Origin: a virus
IMG/VR virus record: IMGVR_UViG_3300021957_000053
Span: 1 to 52,317 of that record
DNA length: 52,317 nt
Direction: 5' to 3' (one strand)
In this document: one piece after another, positions 37,115 to 45,836 of the stretch
Layout: every line of letters starts with the position of its first letter
Numbering within the stretch: position 1 is the first letter of the stretch
Program-made: the position numbers and the translations under genes
The notes under the pieces: generated by a model
Told to the model about the DNA's origin: nothing
The model's input: the letters and a program-made list of their open reading frames with translations, nothing else
Database searches by the model: none

Positions 37115-40100
37115 TGTTGACGAACAAATGAAAAAAGGTATGGGCTATGGTGAACTAATCGTAGATAATATACTTGGCTTAGATAATGAGTATGAATCAT
37201 TTGGTGAAAAACTTGGCAAAGTTATTGATGAAGATGAGTTAAAATTTTTAAAGGATGCTGCAGTAGGAGTATACGAAGGGGCTAAGGAATTTATAACTAG
37301 CCCTGTAGAAACTACAAAAGAAGTTGTAACTAATATTAAAGACAGTGTACAAAGACTTGGTAGTGAAGATTTAGATACAAGACTACAAAATATGTATAGT
37401 GTATCATACGACCAAGCTACAGATCAACAGGTAAACTCTGCAAGAGAAGCTGTTATCGGTGATGCCATGACTGCATTAGAGTTAATTCCTGCAGCTAAAG
37501 CAGCAACAGTTACTGCAAAAGCAGCAAGTTCTGCTGTACCTAGTGGAGTTAAAGCTGATATAGTGGGTCAAACCAAAGCAGTCTTTGATGGTGACATGGA
37601 GTTTCTAAAAGGTACACCAACAGAACGTTCTGGTACTGTAGGTGTTGGTGCAGAAGTAGTTGGTCAAGATAATGTAAGTCTTGATGATATTAATGATTAT
37701 ATGGATTTAGAAGTACAACCTACTAAATCTAAAAAAGAAACAAATCCTTTAGTTAGAAGTGTAAATGCTAGTAATGTAGAGGTTCAAGCAGACTTAGCAG
37801 ATTTTCGTAGTTCTGTTTTAGGTTCTTTAGACAATCTTGCCATTGGTAAAGATGGTATGTCTGGCTTTCAAATCAAAAAGTTTTTAGAAAAGAGAGCACC
37901 GAAAATAAATAAAACAGAGTTGTATTGGTCAGGTCTTTTAGAAAACTTAGACGATAACAAAAAATATTCTAAACAACAATTAAAAACTCTTGCAGATAGA
38001 AATGTACCTAAAGTAGATATAGAAGTTCTTCGGAGTAATAAAACAAAATATCGTGGAGAACAAAGGGTAGTTTTTCAAAGCAACAATCCTAATGGAGATA
38101 TTATAAATCCTTTAGATAGTTATATAGAAATAATTCTTAGAAATAAAAACACTAAAGGCACTAAATATGATGCTGCTGATATGCATTTTTATTCGCCTGA
38201 AGGTGAAAATATTTTAGCTCATGTAAGAGGTAGTTTTGTAAAAACTGATGAAATTAAAGATTCAAATTTTCCAATAAAAGAAAAGTTTTTTATTGTTGAA
38301 GAACTACAAAGTGATGCTGTACAACAACACACAGTGGCAGATAAAGCAATTGCTAAAAAAATTAAAGAACAAGAAATATCTAAACCAACTTTAGGTGATA
38401 TAGGTCTTCACTATCAAACAGAGTTTGGTGATATAACTTTTTCTTATCACATGAAAGGTATTGATTTTACCGATAAGTTTGTAAACGATATGAATCGTTA
38501 CAATTATGACTTTAGATCTATAGGAGATCAAGACACTGCAGAACAAGCAGTAAACTTAGGTTTAACTAAGATCATAGATGATATAGCAAAGTTAAAAAGT
38601 GATTTTGTAGATGGTAATCGTACTAAAGATTCAATTGTATCTTTATTAAGTCAAGAATATGGCTTAAAAGAAAATTCTATTAAAAGAAGAAGTATAGAAG
38701 AATTAGATGAAGTTGATAATATTTTTGCAAATGTTTTAAGTGATTATGTTTTTGGTAAATCTGCTGCAAGAAAATTTAATAAAGAATATAATAATAAACT
38801 TAAAGAAGATTTAATAAATACTTTTAAAAGTATAAATATTACTGCTGGTATTGAAGAAGATTTAGTTCCAGCTAAACTTTCTGATACAATTAGAATGTCT
38901 TTGCTTGCTGTAATCAAAGAGTCTAAAGATAATGGTACAAATAAAATATATATTCCTACCCCTAAAGTTATAGCTAGAGCACATGATTTAAGTTTAGATG
39001 CCGCTAAGAATACTTATAGTGATGGTGTTAGAAAAGTTTTAAGGTCACTCAACAGTGAAACAAACGGTAAAATAAAATTTAAAAATAAAAATCCTGATAA
39101 TCTTATTTATTATGATGATATGAATGAAACAGGAATAGAAATAGATATTACAGATTTTGATTTACCAGATGATCCACAGTTTAGATTTGCCGAAGGAGGC
39201 GTAGTAAAAGATATGGATAACCAAATGAAAATGGCTCTTATGCAAGAGGGTGGATTACAAGACGATGGTATGAGTCAAGATCCTGTATCAGGTAATGAAA
39301 TACCTAATGGTTCTATGGCTAGTGAAGTTCGAGATGATATCCCTGCTCAATTATCTGAGGGTGAGTATGTTGTACCTGCTGATGTCGTTAGATTTTTTGG
39401 TGTAAAGTTTTTTGAAGATCTTCGTTCAGAAGCAAAAATGGGCTTGCAACAAATGGATAAAGATGGTAGGATAGGTGGTGAGCCAGTAGCTGTAACTGCT
39501 ATAATGGGTGCAGCACCTATTTCTGACGCAGAACTAGATCAACTTATTCAACAGGAACTAAGTCAAGAAGCTAAGCCAGCTATGGCTATGGGTGGTCTAA
39601 TGGCTAATCAGCAACCTACAATGCAACAGCAACAACCTATGATGCAACAGCAACAACCTATGATGCAACCTCAACCTAATCCGTATCAACAGCAACAACA
39701 AATGATGTACAATAAACCTACTATTAATATGAACAAAGGTGGTTTTATTTCTACTTCTATGGAGTCTCTTAGGGCTGGTTATGCTCCGGGAGGATCTGTA
39801 ACAGGATTTGATCCAAGTAAATATTCTTATGGTGGTACTGGTTCTGGTATGGGATCAGGTTTAAAGGTTATTCAATACGTTAATGATGCTGGAAATATTA
39901 GATGGTATACATTTATTGATGGTAAAATACAACCTCCCGGAACAAAAATACCTGCGGGTTATAAACCATCTGATCCTAGTTTAAATGCTCCACTGCCTGA
40001 AACTCCAGTAACACCTCCGCCTGATACTGGTGTAACTCCACCAGATTCAGGAGACAGAGATGACAAAGACGATGGTGGTGGTGGAAGTAAAGATCCGCAA

Positions 40101-40850
40101 GATCAAATAGAAGTTGACATGTCAAAAAAACTAAAAGAAGTTGATTGGGATGGAGATCTATTAGAACAAGCAAAAGGTTTTGTACAAGATAATCAAGGTC
40201 AAGACATATCTAAACTTGGCGGTGCTGCTGCATTACTAGGTGGACCCGGTGCTATTATAGGTGGTGTCATGGGTGTTGGCGGTAAAATAATGGAGCTTGA
40301 AGGTATTTCTAACGCTAGGGCTATGTCACTTATAGCAGAAGCCAGAGGAGATACAGAAGCTGCTAATAAAATTAATGAGTTTGTAGATTCTCATGTTAAA
40401 GCTAGAGGTGGACTAATAGATTTTGCAGATGGTTTTGTAGCTAAAGGAACAATGAGAGCTAATGACTTAGCTAAAGATTTTGGATTTGATAGCCTAGAGG
40501 ATGCAAAAGAAAATAAAGACGAATTTAACAAAACTTTTAAATCTAGAAAAACTGGATTTGTTGGTGTTATGGGGGATATGACAGCCCAAGAACGCAAAGC
40601 TATGGTTGATAAAGCAAATAAAGACGCTAAAGCTATACTTGATGCTAAAGCTGCTAAAGATAAAAAGTCTAGTGGTAGTAGTCGTGATGATGACTATAGT
40701 GCAGCAGATATGATGAGAGATCGATTAGATAGGATGTCTAAAGCTGAAGGACAATCTGGAGGTTTTCAAGGTAGTGTAACTAGTGGATCTGTTTACGCAG
40801 GAGGTAATAGGGCTAAAGGTGGATTAATGCTCAAGAAAAAAAATAAATAG
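37107..40850 (+). CDS. Large polyvalent-type virion protein, 1247 aa
   Basis: The N-terminal 150 residues are helical and Ala/Val-rich. Residues about 225-440 contain ADMHFYSPEGENILAHVRGS followed by KFFIVEELQSDAV, recalling the E-x-Q-S-D motif of large polyvalent proteins carried in phage particles. Residues about 740-790 (DIPAQLSEGEYVVPADVVRF, FGVKFFEDLRSEAK) are a conserved block in marine podoviruses. The rest is Gln/Met-, Gly- and Pro-rich with six Gly-Gly motifs, ending AKGGLMLKKKNK. It sits between portal and scaffold, so it is probably carried in the head and perhaps injected. Confidence 0.75.
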   Translation: MASVDEQMKKGMGYGELIVDNILGLDNEYESFGEKLGKVIDEDELKFLKDAAVGVYEGAKEFITSPVETTKEVVTNIKDSVQRLGSEDLDTRLQNMYSVSYDQATDQQVNSAREAVIGDAMTALELIPAAKAATVTAKAASSAVPSGVKADIVGQTKAVFDGDMEFLKGTPTERSGTVGVGAEVVGQDNVSLDDINDYMDLEVQPTKSKKETNPLVRSVNASNVEVQADLADFRSSVLGSLDNLAIGKDGMSGFQIKKFLEKRAPKINKTELYWSGLLENLDDNKKYSKQQLKTLADRNVPKVDIEVLRSNKTKYRGEQRVVFQSNNPNGDIINPLDSYIEIILRNKNTKGTKYDAADMHFYSPEGENILAHVRGSFVKTDEIKDSNFPIKEKFFIVEELQSDAVQQHTVADKAIAKKIKEQEISKPTLGDIGLHYQTEFGDITFSYHMKGIDFTDKFVNDMNRYNYDFRSIGDQDTAEQAVNLGLTKIIDDIAKLKSDFVDGNRTKDSIVSLLSQEYGLKENSIKRRSIEELDEVDNIFANVLSDYVFGKSAARKFNKEYNNKLKEDLINTFKSINITAGIEEDLVPAKLSDTIRMSLLAVIKESKDNGTNKIYIPTPKVIARAHDLSLDAAKNTYSDGVRKVLRSLNSETNGKIKFKNKNPDNLIYYDDMNETGIEIDITDFDLPDDPQFRFAEGGVVKDMDNQMKMALMQEGGLQDDGMSQDPVSGNEIPNGSMASEVRDDIPAQLSEGEYVVPADVVRFFGVKFFEDLRSEAKMGLQQMDKDGRIGGEPVAVTAIMGAAPISDAELDQLIQQELSQEAKPAMAMGGLMANQQPTMQQQQPMMQQQQPMMQPQPNPYQQQQQMMYNKPTINMNKGGFISTSMESLRAGYAPGGSVTGFDPSKYSYGGTGSGMGSGLKVIQYVNDAGNIRWYTFIDGKIQPPGTKIPAGYKPSDPSLNAPLPETPVTPPPDTGVTPPDSGDRDDKDDGGGGSKDPQDQIEVDMSKKLKEVDWDGDLLEQAKGFVQDNQGQDISKLGGAAALLGGPGAIIGGVMGVGGKIMELEGISNARAMSLIAEARGDTEAANKINEFVDSHVKARGGLIDFADGFVAKGTMRANDLAKDFGFDSLEDAKENKDEFNKTFKSRKTGFVGVMGDMTAQERKAMVDKANKDAKAILDAKAAKDKKSSGSSRDDDYSAADMMRDRLDRMSKAEGQSGGFQGSVTSGSVYAGGNRAKGGLMLKKKNK

Positions 40851-40933
40851 TACAGATTATTTAATAGGTATTCTATACTAGTAACGATAAGGCTACTCAG
40901 CTACGGCTGACCCCAACATAAAAGGAGATGGAT

Positions 40934-41800
40934 ATGCCTGAACTAGCAGAGGTGGAAACACCAAAAACAGCAGGGTTTGTGAACCCTTCATACAGTAATC
41001 GTAATCGTAAACGGATTGAGGAAGAAGAAGAGGAATTAAAAAACTTTGAAGCAGACTCAAAAGAAGAAGTTGCCGAAGAAGAAACGACCGATACAGAAGA
41101 TAAAGAAGAGACGTTATCTAGAGAAGAAAAATCTTTTAAAAAAAGATATGGTGATCTTCGCAGACATATGAGCGAAAAAGAAAAAGAATGGAAAGAAAAA
41201 TTTGAAGGTCTTGAATCTCGTTTAGAAGATACGTCTATTATACCACCTAAGTCTGATGAAGACATTGCACAGTGGGCATCAAAGTATCCTGATGTAGCTG
41301 GAATAGTAGAAACTATTGCTACTAAAAAAGCACAGGAAATGTTTAGTAAGGCTGAACAACGATTAGAACAAATAGATGCTAAAGAAGCAGAGATGTCTAG
41401 AGCATCAGCGGAAGACACAATACGTAAAGCTCATTCTGATTTTGATAAACTAAGGCAGTCAGATAAGTTTCACGATTGGGTTGATGAACAACCTAAGTGG
41501 GTTCAAGATGCATTGTATGAAAATGCTGATGATCCTGATTCAGTAATACGTGTTATTGATCTTTATAAAGTTGATAACGGAATGACTAAGAGTGATTATG
41601 CTGCTAAACGTAGAGCGGCAGCAAGCACAGTTAAAAAAGGTTCTCGCACTAAACTTGATGCAGAAGAAACAAATGGTTCAATAAAAGAATCAGATGTAGC
41701 TAATATGTCTGCTAAAGAGTTTCAAAATCGAGAAGAAGAAATTACTAAAGCTATCCAGTCTGGTAAATTTATTTACGATATGTCTGGATCAGCACGGTAA
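40934..41800 (+). CDS. Scaffolding protein
   Basis: 288 residues, extremely acidic and helical (RIEEEEEELKNFEADSKEEV; SREEKSFKKRYGDLRRHMSE), with long coiled coil and no enzyme motif. It lies directly before the coat gene, as scaffolds do in P22- and T7-like phages; it guides procapsid assembly and then leaves. ATG 40934 is six bases after AAAGGAG; an in-frame ATG at 40928 is too close to the SD. Confidence 0.85.
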   Translation: MPELAEVETPKTAGFVNPSYSNRNRKRIEEEEEELKNFEADSKEEVAEEETTDTEDKEETLSREEKSFKKRYGDLRRHMSEKEKEWKEKFEGLESRLEDTSIIPPKSDEDIAQWASKYPDVAGIVETIATKKAQEMFSKAEQRLEQIDAKEAEMSRASAEDTIRKAHSDFDKLRQSDKFHDWVDEQPKWVQDALYENADDPDSVIRVIDLYKVDNGMTKSDYAAKRRAAASTVKKGSRTKLDAEETNGSIKESDVANMSAKEFQNREEEITKAIQSGKFIYDMSGSAR

Positions 41801-41801
41801 T

Positions 41802-41835
41802 ATACTGTTGACAAATAAAAAACTAACAGTATAAC
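41802..41835 (+). promoter_or_regulatory. Coat gene promoter with overlapping inverted repeat
   Basis: TTGACA (41808-41813), 16 bp, TATAAC (41830-41835). The inverted arms ATACTGTT and AACAGTAT (41802-41809 and 41825-41832) cover both boxes, so a bound protein would block or modulate the promoter. The leader is about 200 nt. Confidence 0.7.
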
Positions 41836-41844
41836 TAGGGAGTA

Positions 41845-41880
41845 TAAAATAAAAGCCTCTTATGACTACCTTTTATTTTA
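41845..41880 (+). promoter_or_regulatory. Hairpin at the 5' end of the coat mRNA leader
   Basis: TAAAATAAAAG pairs with CTTTTATTTTA (11 bp, 14-nt loop) almost at the start of the transcript. Smaller stems follow (CCTGT/ACAGG near 41920, ACTAAT/ATTAGT at 41942-41965). Such 5' hairpins can stabilise mRNA of highly expressed genes. Confidence 0.6.
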
Positions 41881-42041
41881 ACTCAATTTCTAACAAAGTC
41901 TAAACTATAAAGAACTACCTGTTCAAGTACAGGCCCGTATAACTAATGGTTGGCCGACTATTAGTCTTACGCACCCTAGAAAAGTAACAGCCTCTTATTG
42001 GTATTAGCTTTTAAATAAGCCAACTATCAGGAGGATTTATT

Positions 42042-43115
42042 ATGGCTTTTACAACCGCATCTGGTTACGGGAACTTACCTAATGGTAATTTTAGCCCTGT
42101 AATCTATTCAAAAAAAGTACAGCTTGCTTTCCGTAAAGCAACTGTATGTGGTGACATCACCAACTCTGATTATTTTGGCGAAATTGCCGCTCAAGGCGAT
42201 ACCGTTAAAATTATTAAAGAACCTGAAATTTCCGTAAGCAGCTATGCTCGTGGTACACAAATTTCAGCACAAGATCTTGACGATGAAGATTTTTCTTTGG
42301 TCATTGATAAAGCTAACTATTTTGCTTTTAAAATGGACGATATTGAAGAAGCTCATAGTCACGTCAATTTTATGGATCTTGCAACCAACCGTGCAGCTTA
42401 TCGTTTGGCTGATCAACATGACCAAGAAGTTCTTGGCTATTTGTCAGGCTACAAGCAATCAGCTTTGCACACCGATGCAGATACAGTTAATGACCAAGTA
42501 AATGGTAGTAAAGCTGTAGTAACTGCTGGTTCTGATGAATTGCTAACTTCAATGAAACTCCGTAAGGATTCATTTGGCAACATCACAACAAGTTCTGCTG
42601 CGGATCACTCGATTCCAATTGCAGCACGTTTGCCGGGTGCAACTGCACTACCAACAGCAACAGCTTCACCAGCAATGGTTGTAGCTCGTATGGCTCGTTT
42701 GCTTGACCAACAACAAGTTGATAAGCAAGGTCGCTGGCTGGTCGTAGATCCAGTATTCATGGAAATCATGGCTGACGAAGATTCACGTCTTTTGAATGCA
42801 GATTACGGTGAGTCTGGTGCACTTCGTAATGGTTTGGTTCTCAACAACCTGCACGGCTTCCGTGTGTACTCTTCATCTAACCTACCTTCAGTAGGTACAG
42901 GTTCAGGTACAACAGGTTCCGCAAACCAAAACACTAACTATGGTGTTATCGTAGCTGGTCATGATTCTGCAGTAGCCACTGCCGAGCAGATCAACAAAAC
43001 TGAAACATATCGTGACCCTGACAGCTTCGCTGACATTGTTCGTGGTATGCATCTATATGGTAGGAAGATTCTTCGCCCTGAAGCAATCGTCACTGCCAAA
43101 TATAACGCAGCGTAA
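42042..43115 (+). CDS. Major coat protein (HK97/P22-type fold, inferred)
   Basis: 357 residues. It lies after the scaffold with its own promoter and a strong AGGAGGA ribosome site. FSPVIYSKKVQLAFRKATVC, YFGEIAAQGDTVKIIKEPEI, then NYFAFKMDDIEEAHSHVNFM and LATNRAAYRLADQHDQEVLG are the features of P22 gp5-like coat proteins: an N-terminal arm, a beta-rich domain, and a spine helix. Codon use here is richer in C/G at third positions than in neighbouring genes, as expected for the most highly expressed gene. Confidence 0.92.
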   Translation: MAFTTASGYGNLPNGNFSPVIYSKKVQLAFRKATVCGDITNSDYFGEIAAQGDTVKIIKEPEISVSSYARGTQISAQDLDDEDFSLVIDKANYFAFKMDDIEEAHSHVNFMDLATNRAAYRLADQHDQEVLGYLSGYKQSALHTDADTVNDQVNGSKAVVTAGSDELLTSMKLRKDSFGNITTSSAADHSIPIAARLPGATALPTATASPAMVVARMARLLDQQQVDKQGRWLVVDPVFMEIMADEDSRLLNADYGESGALRNGLVLNNLHGFRVYSSSNLPSVGTGSGTTGSANQNTNYGVIVAGHDSAVATAEQINKTETYRDPDSFADIVRGMHLYGRKILRPEAIVTAKYNAA

Positions 43116-43128
43116 GGGGAAATAAAAA

Positions 43129-43533
43129 ATGGCTTTACAAAACGTTAATGTTATTGAGGCAACTCTTGACTGTACAACAGTAACCGCAACTGGCGCTTAC
43201 TCAGTACTTACTATTCCTGCATACACAGTAGTTCTTGCTGCTGGTGTTGAAGTTACTGAAGCACTAACTGGTGCTTCTGCTTTAACTTTTGATGTAGGAA
43301 CTGGTGTTGATGATGACGAATGGGTAGCAGCTTATGCTATGGCTTCTAAAGCTGTAGGTGCTGTTGCTTCTTCAACTCCCGGTTTGTTTAATGCAGCCGC
43401 TGAAGACACCATTGATGTACAAGTTGATACTTTGACTGGTACAGTTACTGCAGGTAAACTTCGTGTTTGGGCAATCGTAGTAGATTGTGACGGACGTGAA
43501 GCAGAAGAAGTAGATCGTGATCTTCTTGCCTAA
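43129..43533 (+). CDS. Probable head decoration protein, 134 aa
   Basis: A beta-rich, Ala/Val/Thr-rich acidic protein (VIEATLDCTTVTATGAYSVL; VWAIVVDCDGREAEEVDRD) located 13 bp after the coat gene and before a terminator, so made in similar amounts to coat. This fits a head stabilisation or decoration protein; there is no decisive motif. Confidence 0.7.
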   Translation: MALQNVNVIEATLDCTTVTATGAYSVLTIPAYTVVLAAGVEVTEALTGASALTFDVGTGVDDDEWVAAYAMASKAVGAVASSTPGLFNAAAEDTIDVQVDTLTGTVTAGKLRVWAIVVDCDGREAEEVDRDLLA

Positions 43534-43542
43534 AAAGTAAAG

Positions 43543-43581
43543 CTAAGGGGGCTGCTTAAAGTGGCCCTCTTAGTGTTTTTT
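43543..43581 (+). terminator. Rho-independent terminator after the head genes
   Basis: CTAAGGGGGC pairs with GCCCTCTTAG (10 bp including one G-T pair, 11-nt loop), followed by TGTTTTTT. It separates highly expressed coat genes from the tail genes and probably lets some transcription through. Confidence 0.8.
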
Positions 43582-43596
43582 CTATAGGAAAATAAT

Positions 43597-44307
43597 ATGT
43601 CTACATTTGTACAACTTACCAATGAACTGCTAAGACGCTTAAATGAAGTGCCTCTGGATACAGCAGGTGATGGTTTTGATACAGTACGTAATGTGCAATC
43701 TGTAGCTAAAGATGCTATTAATAATAGCCTACGGCAAATATATCAAAGTGGTCAAGAATGGCCCTTTTTAAAAAATACATACACCCAAACACTAACAGCA
43801 GGAACTAGGTTATATAGTTTTCCTTCAGGATATTCTAGTGTTGATTGGGAAACATTTTATTTAAAAAAATTAACCTCTCAAGAAAATGAACCTAAAGTTC
43901 TTAAAGTTCTTTCTTATGAAGAGTATTTAAATAAGTATCGTCCTGTGGATGATAATGGAGATCAAACTAATGGAGACTCTGTACCTATTTTTGTTTATCA
44001 AACTTTTGGTGATCAATTTGGAATTACTCCAGTATCAAATGCTAGTTACGAAGTAGAATACATTTATTGGAGTGTCCCTTCTGATTTAAATAATTATGAT
44101 GATAGTTGTACAATTGCGGAAAGATTTGATCACATCATTGTTGATGGAGCTATGGCATATATGATGGCTTTTAGAAGTAACGACCAAAGCTCTGTTATGC
44201 ACCAACAAAAATTTGATGATGGTATTAAAACTATGAAAAGAGTTTTATTTGATGATGAATTACGTCTTAGATCAACGGTGATTGAAAGACCTAGATGGAC
44301 AATTTAA
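43597..44307 (+). CDS. Head-tail adaptor / tail tubular A-like protein
   Basis: 236 residues. LTNELLRRLNEVPLDTAG at the start, AINNSLRQIYQSGQEWPFLK with its helix-Trp pattern, and the C-terminal DHIIVDGAMAYMMAFRSNDQ match the adaptor (P22 gp4/T7 gp11-type) proteins that form the ring below the portal. It follows the head genes and overlaps the next tail gene by 13 bp. Confidence 0.8.
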   Translation: MSTFVQLTNELLRRLNEVPLDTAGDGFDTVRNVQSVAKDAINNSLRQIYQSGQEWPFLKNTYTQTLTAGTRLYSFPSGYSSVDWETFYLKKLTSQENEPKVLKVLSYEEYLNKYRPVDDNGDQTNGDSVPIFVYQTFGDQFGITPVSNASYEVEYIYWSVPSDLNNYDDSCTIAERFDHIIVDGAMAYMMAFRSNDQSSVMHQQKFDDGIKTMKRVLFDDELRLRSTVIERPRWTI

Positions 44308-45833
44308 AAACTAATATTACTGTTTGTAATGGCGGTCTTATTACTAATGTAGACCCACTAACACATGCCTCTGCTTTAGGTGGCAGTGCTTTACGTATGA
44401 TTAATTATGAGCCATCTTTATCGGGTGGCTATAGACGTATTAGCGGGTTTTCTAATGACTATGGCACTGTACCGGGCAATGGAGCTACGTTAGGTGTGCA
44501 TGTAAACGGTAATTTAAATGATGGTATTTTTGCTTGCAGAAAACCTGATTCTGGGTATAACTATTTACACAAGTGGAATAACTCTAGTTCCTCATGGGAT
44601 GCCATAACTTCTACAGGCAGTCCTACTATGGTAGGTGTAAGCCGTGTACGGTTTGCTGAGTATAACTGGACTGGTGAAGTACTACTTTTAACTGATGGCA
44701 TCAACCCTGCTGCTCTATATGATAGTACTAACTACACACAGATTACGCACACTAATGCACCTGACGATCCTAAGTTTGCAGAAGAGTTTGCTTCACATAT
44801 ATTCTTAGCTGGTGATTCAACAGAACCTTTTAATTTATTTTTTAGTGCCCCACTTAATCCTATTGATTTTAGTCCTGCTGCTGGTGCTGGTGTTATTAAT
44901 GTAGGTTTCACAATTACAAAAATTAAAAAGTTTCGTAATACATTATTTATTTTTGGTGCTAATAACATAAAAAAATTAACAGGTACTGATATTTCTAATT
45001 TTGCACTGGAAAATGTAACTTCAAATTTAGGTTGTGTTGCTCCTGACTCTGTGATAGAATTTGGTGGTGACTTACTTTTTTTAGGCCCAGATGGTATTAG
45101 ACCTATTTCAGGAACTGATCGTATTGGTGATATTGAATTAGCACCGGTATCTAAAGAAATACAAGATATTTTTGATAATTATTATTTATCAGAAACTATT
45201 GTAGATATTAGTATTGTTGCTATTCGTAAGAAATCTCAGTTTAGATTTTTCTTTAAGAATGATAGTTCATTATCTTTGATTGGTGCTATACGTAAAAGTC
45301 AAAATAAACAAAGTATATTTGAATATAGCCAGTTAATTGGCATTGAAGCTAACTGTGTAGCATCTGGTTACATTGGTCAGTTTGAACATGTAATACACGG
45401 TGATGGTTCAGGTAAGGTATTTAGGCAAGAAAAAGGACAATCTTTTAATGGAAGTGATATATTTAGTTTATATCAAACTCCTTATTTTTATATGGAAGAT
45501 CCAGAAATAAGAAAAATTATTTATAAAGTAGATACGTATTTAAAATCAGAGGGTAATACAGAAGTATTTGTTGGTCTATATTATGACTATGATGATGTGT
45601 ATTCTTTAAATCCAACTACATATAATTTTTCAACAGAAGGTGCTGCTGCTATTTATGGTACAGCTATATATGGTTCAGGTGATATTTTTGATGGCAATCC
45701 CTCACCTAAAGCTTTAACTAATGTATCTGGTTCTGGTAAATCTATATCAGTAAGTTATGTTACAAATAATCAAAATGCAAGCCATACAATTCAAGCCATT
45801 GCAATGACGTATGGTTTAGCAGATAGGAGATAA
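44295..45833 (+). CDS. Tail nozzle-like protein, 512 aa
   Basis: A beta-propeller-like sequence opening NLKTNITVCNGGLITNVDPL with NGNLNDGIFACRKPDSGYNY later. LTGTDISNFALENVTSNLGC and DSVIEFGGDLLFLGPDGIRP are typical of the nozzle (P22 gp10/T7 gp12-type) proteins of podovirus tails. It forms the tube tip and sits between the adaptor and the fibre genes, as in other short-tailed phages. Confidence 0.78.
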   Translation: MDNLKTNITVCNGGLITNVDPLTHASALGGSALRMINYEPSLSGGYRRISGFSNDYGTVPGNGATLGVHVNGNLNDGIFACRKPDSGYNYLHKWNNSSSSWDAITSTGSPTMVGVSRVRFAEYNWTGEVLLLTDGINPAALYDSTNYTQITHTNAPDDPKFAEEFASHIFLAGDSTEPFNLFFSAPLNPIDFSPAAGAGVINVGFTITKIKKFRNTLFIFGANNIKKLTGTDISNFALENVTSNLGCVAPDSVIEFGGDLLFLGPDGIRPISGTDRIGDIELAPVSKEIQDIFDNYYLSETIVDISIVAIRKKSQFRFFFKNDSSLSLIGAIRKSQNKQSIFEYSQLIGIEANCVASGYIGQFEHVIHGDGSGKVFRQEKGQSFNGSDIFSLYQTPYFYMEDPEIRKIIYKVDTYLKSEGNTEVFVGLYYDYDDVYSLNPTTYNFSTEGAAAIYGTAIYGSGDIFDGNPSPKALTNVSGSGKSISVSYVTNNQNASHTIQAIAMTYGLADRR

Positions 45834-45836
45834 ACC

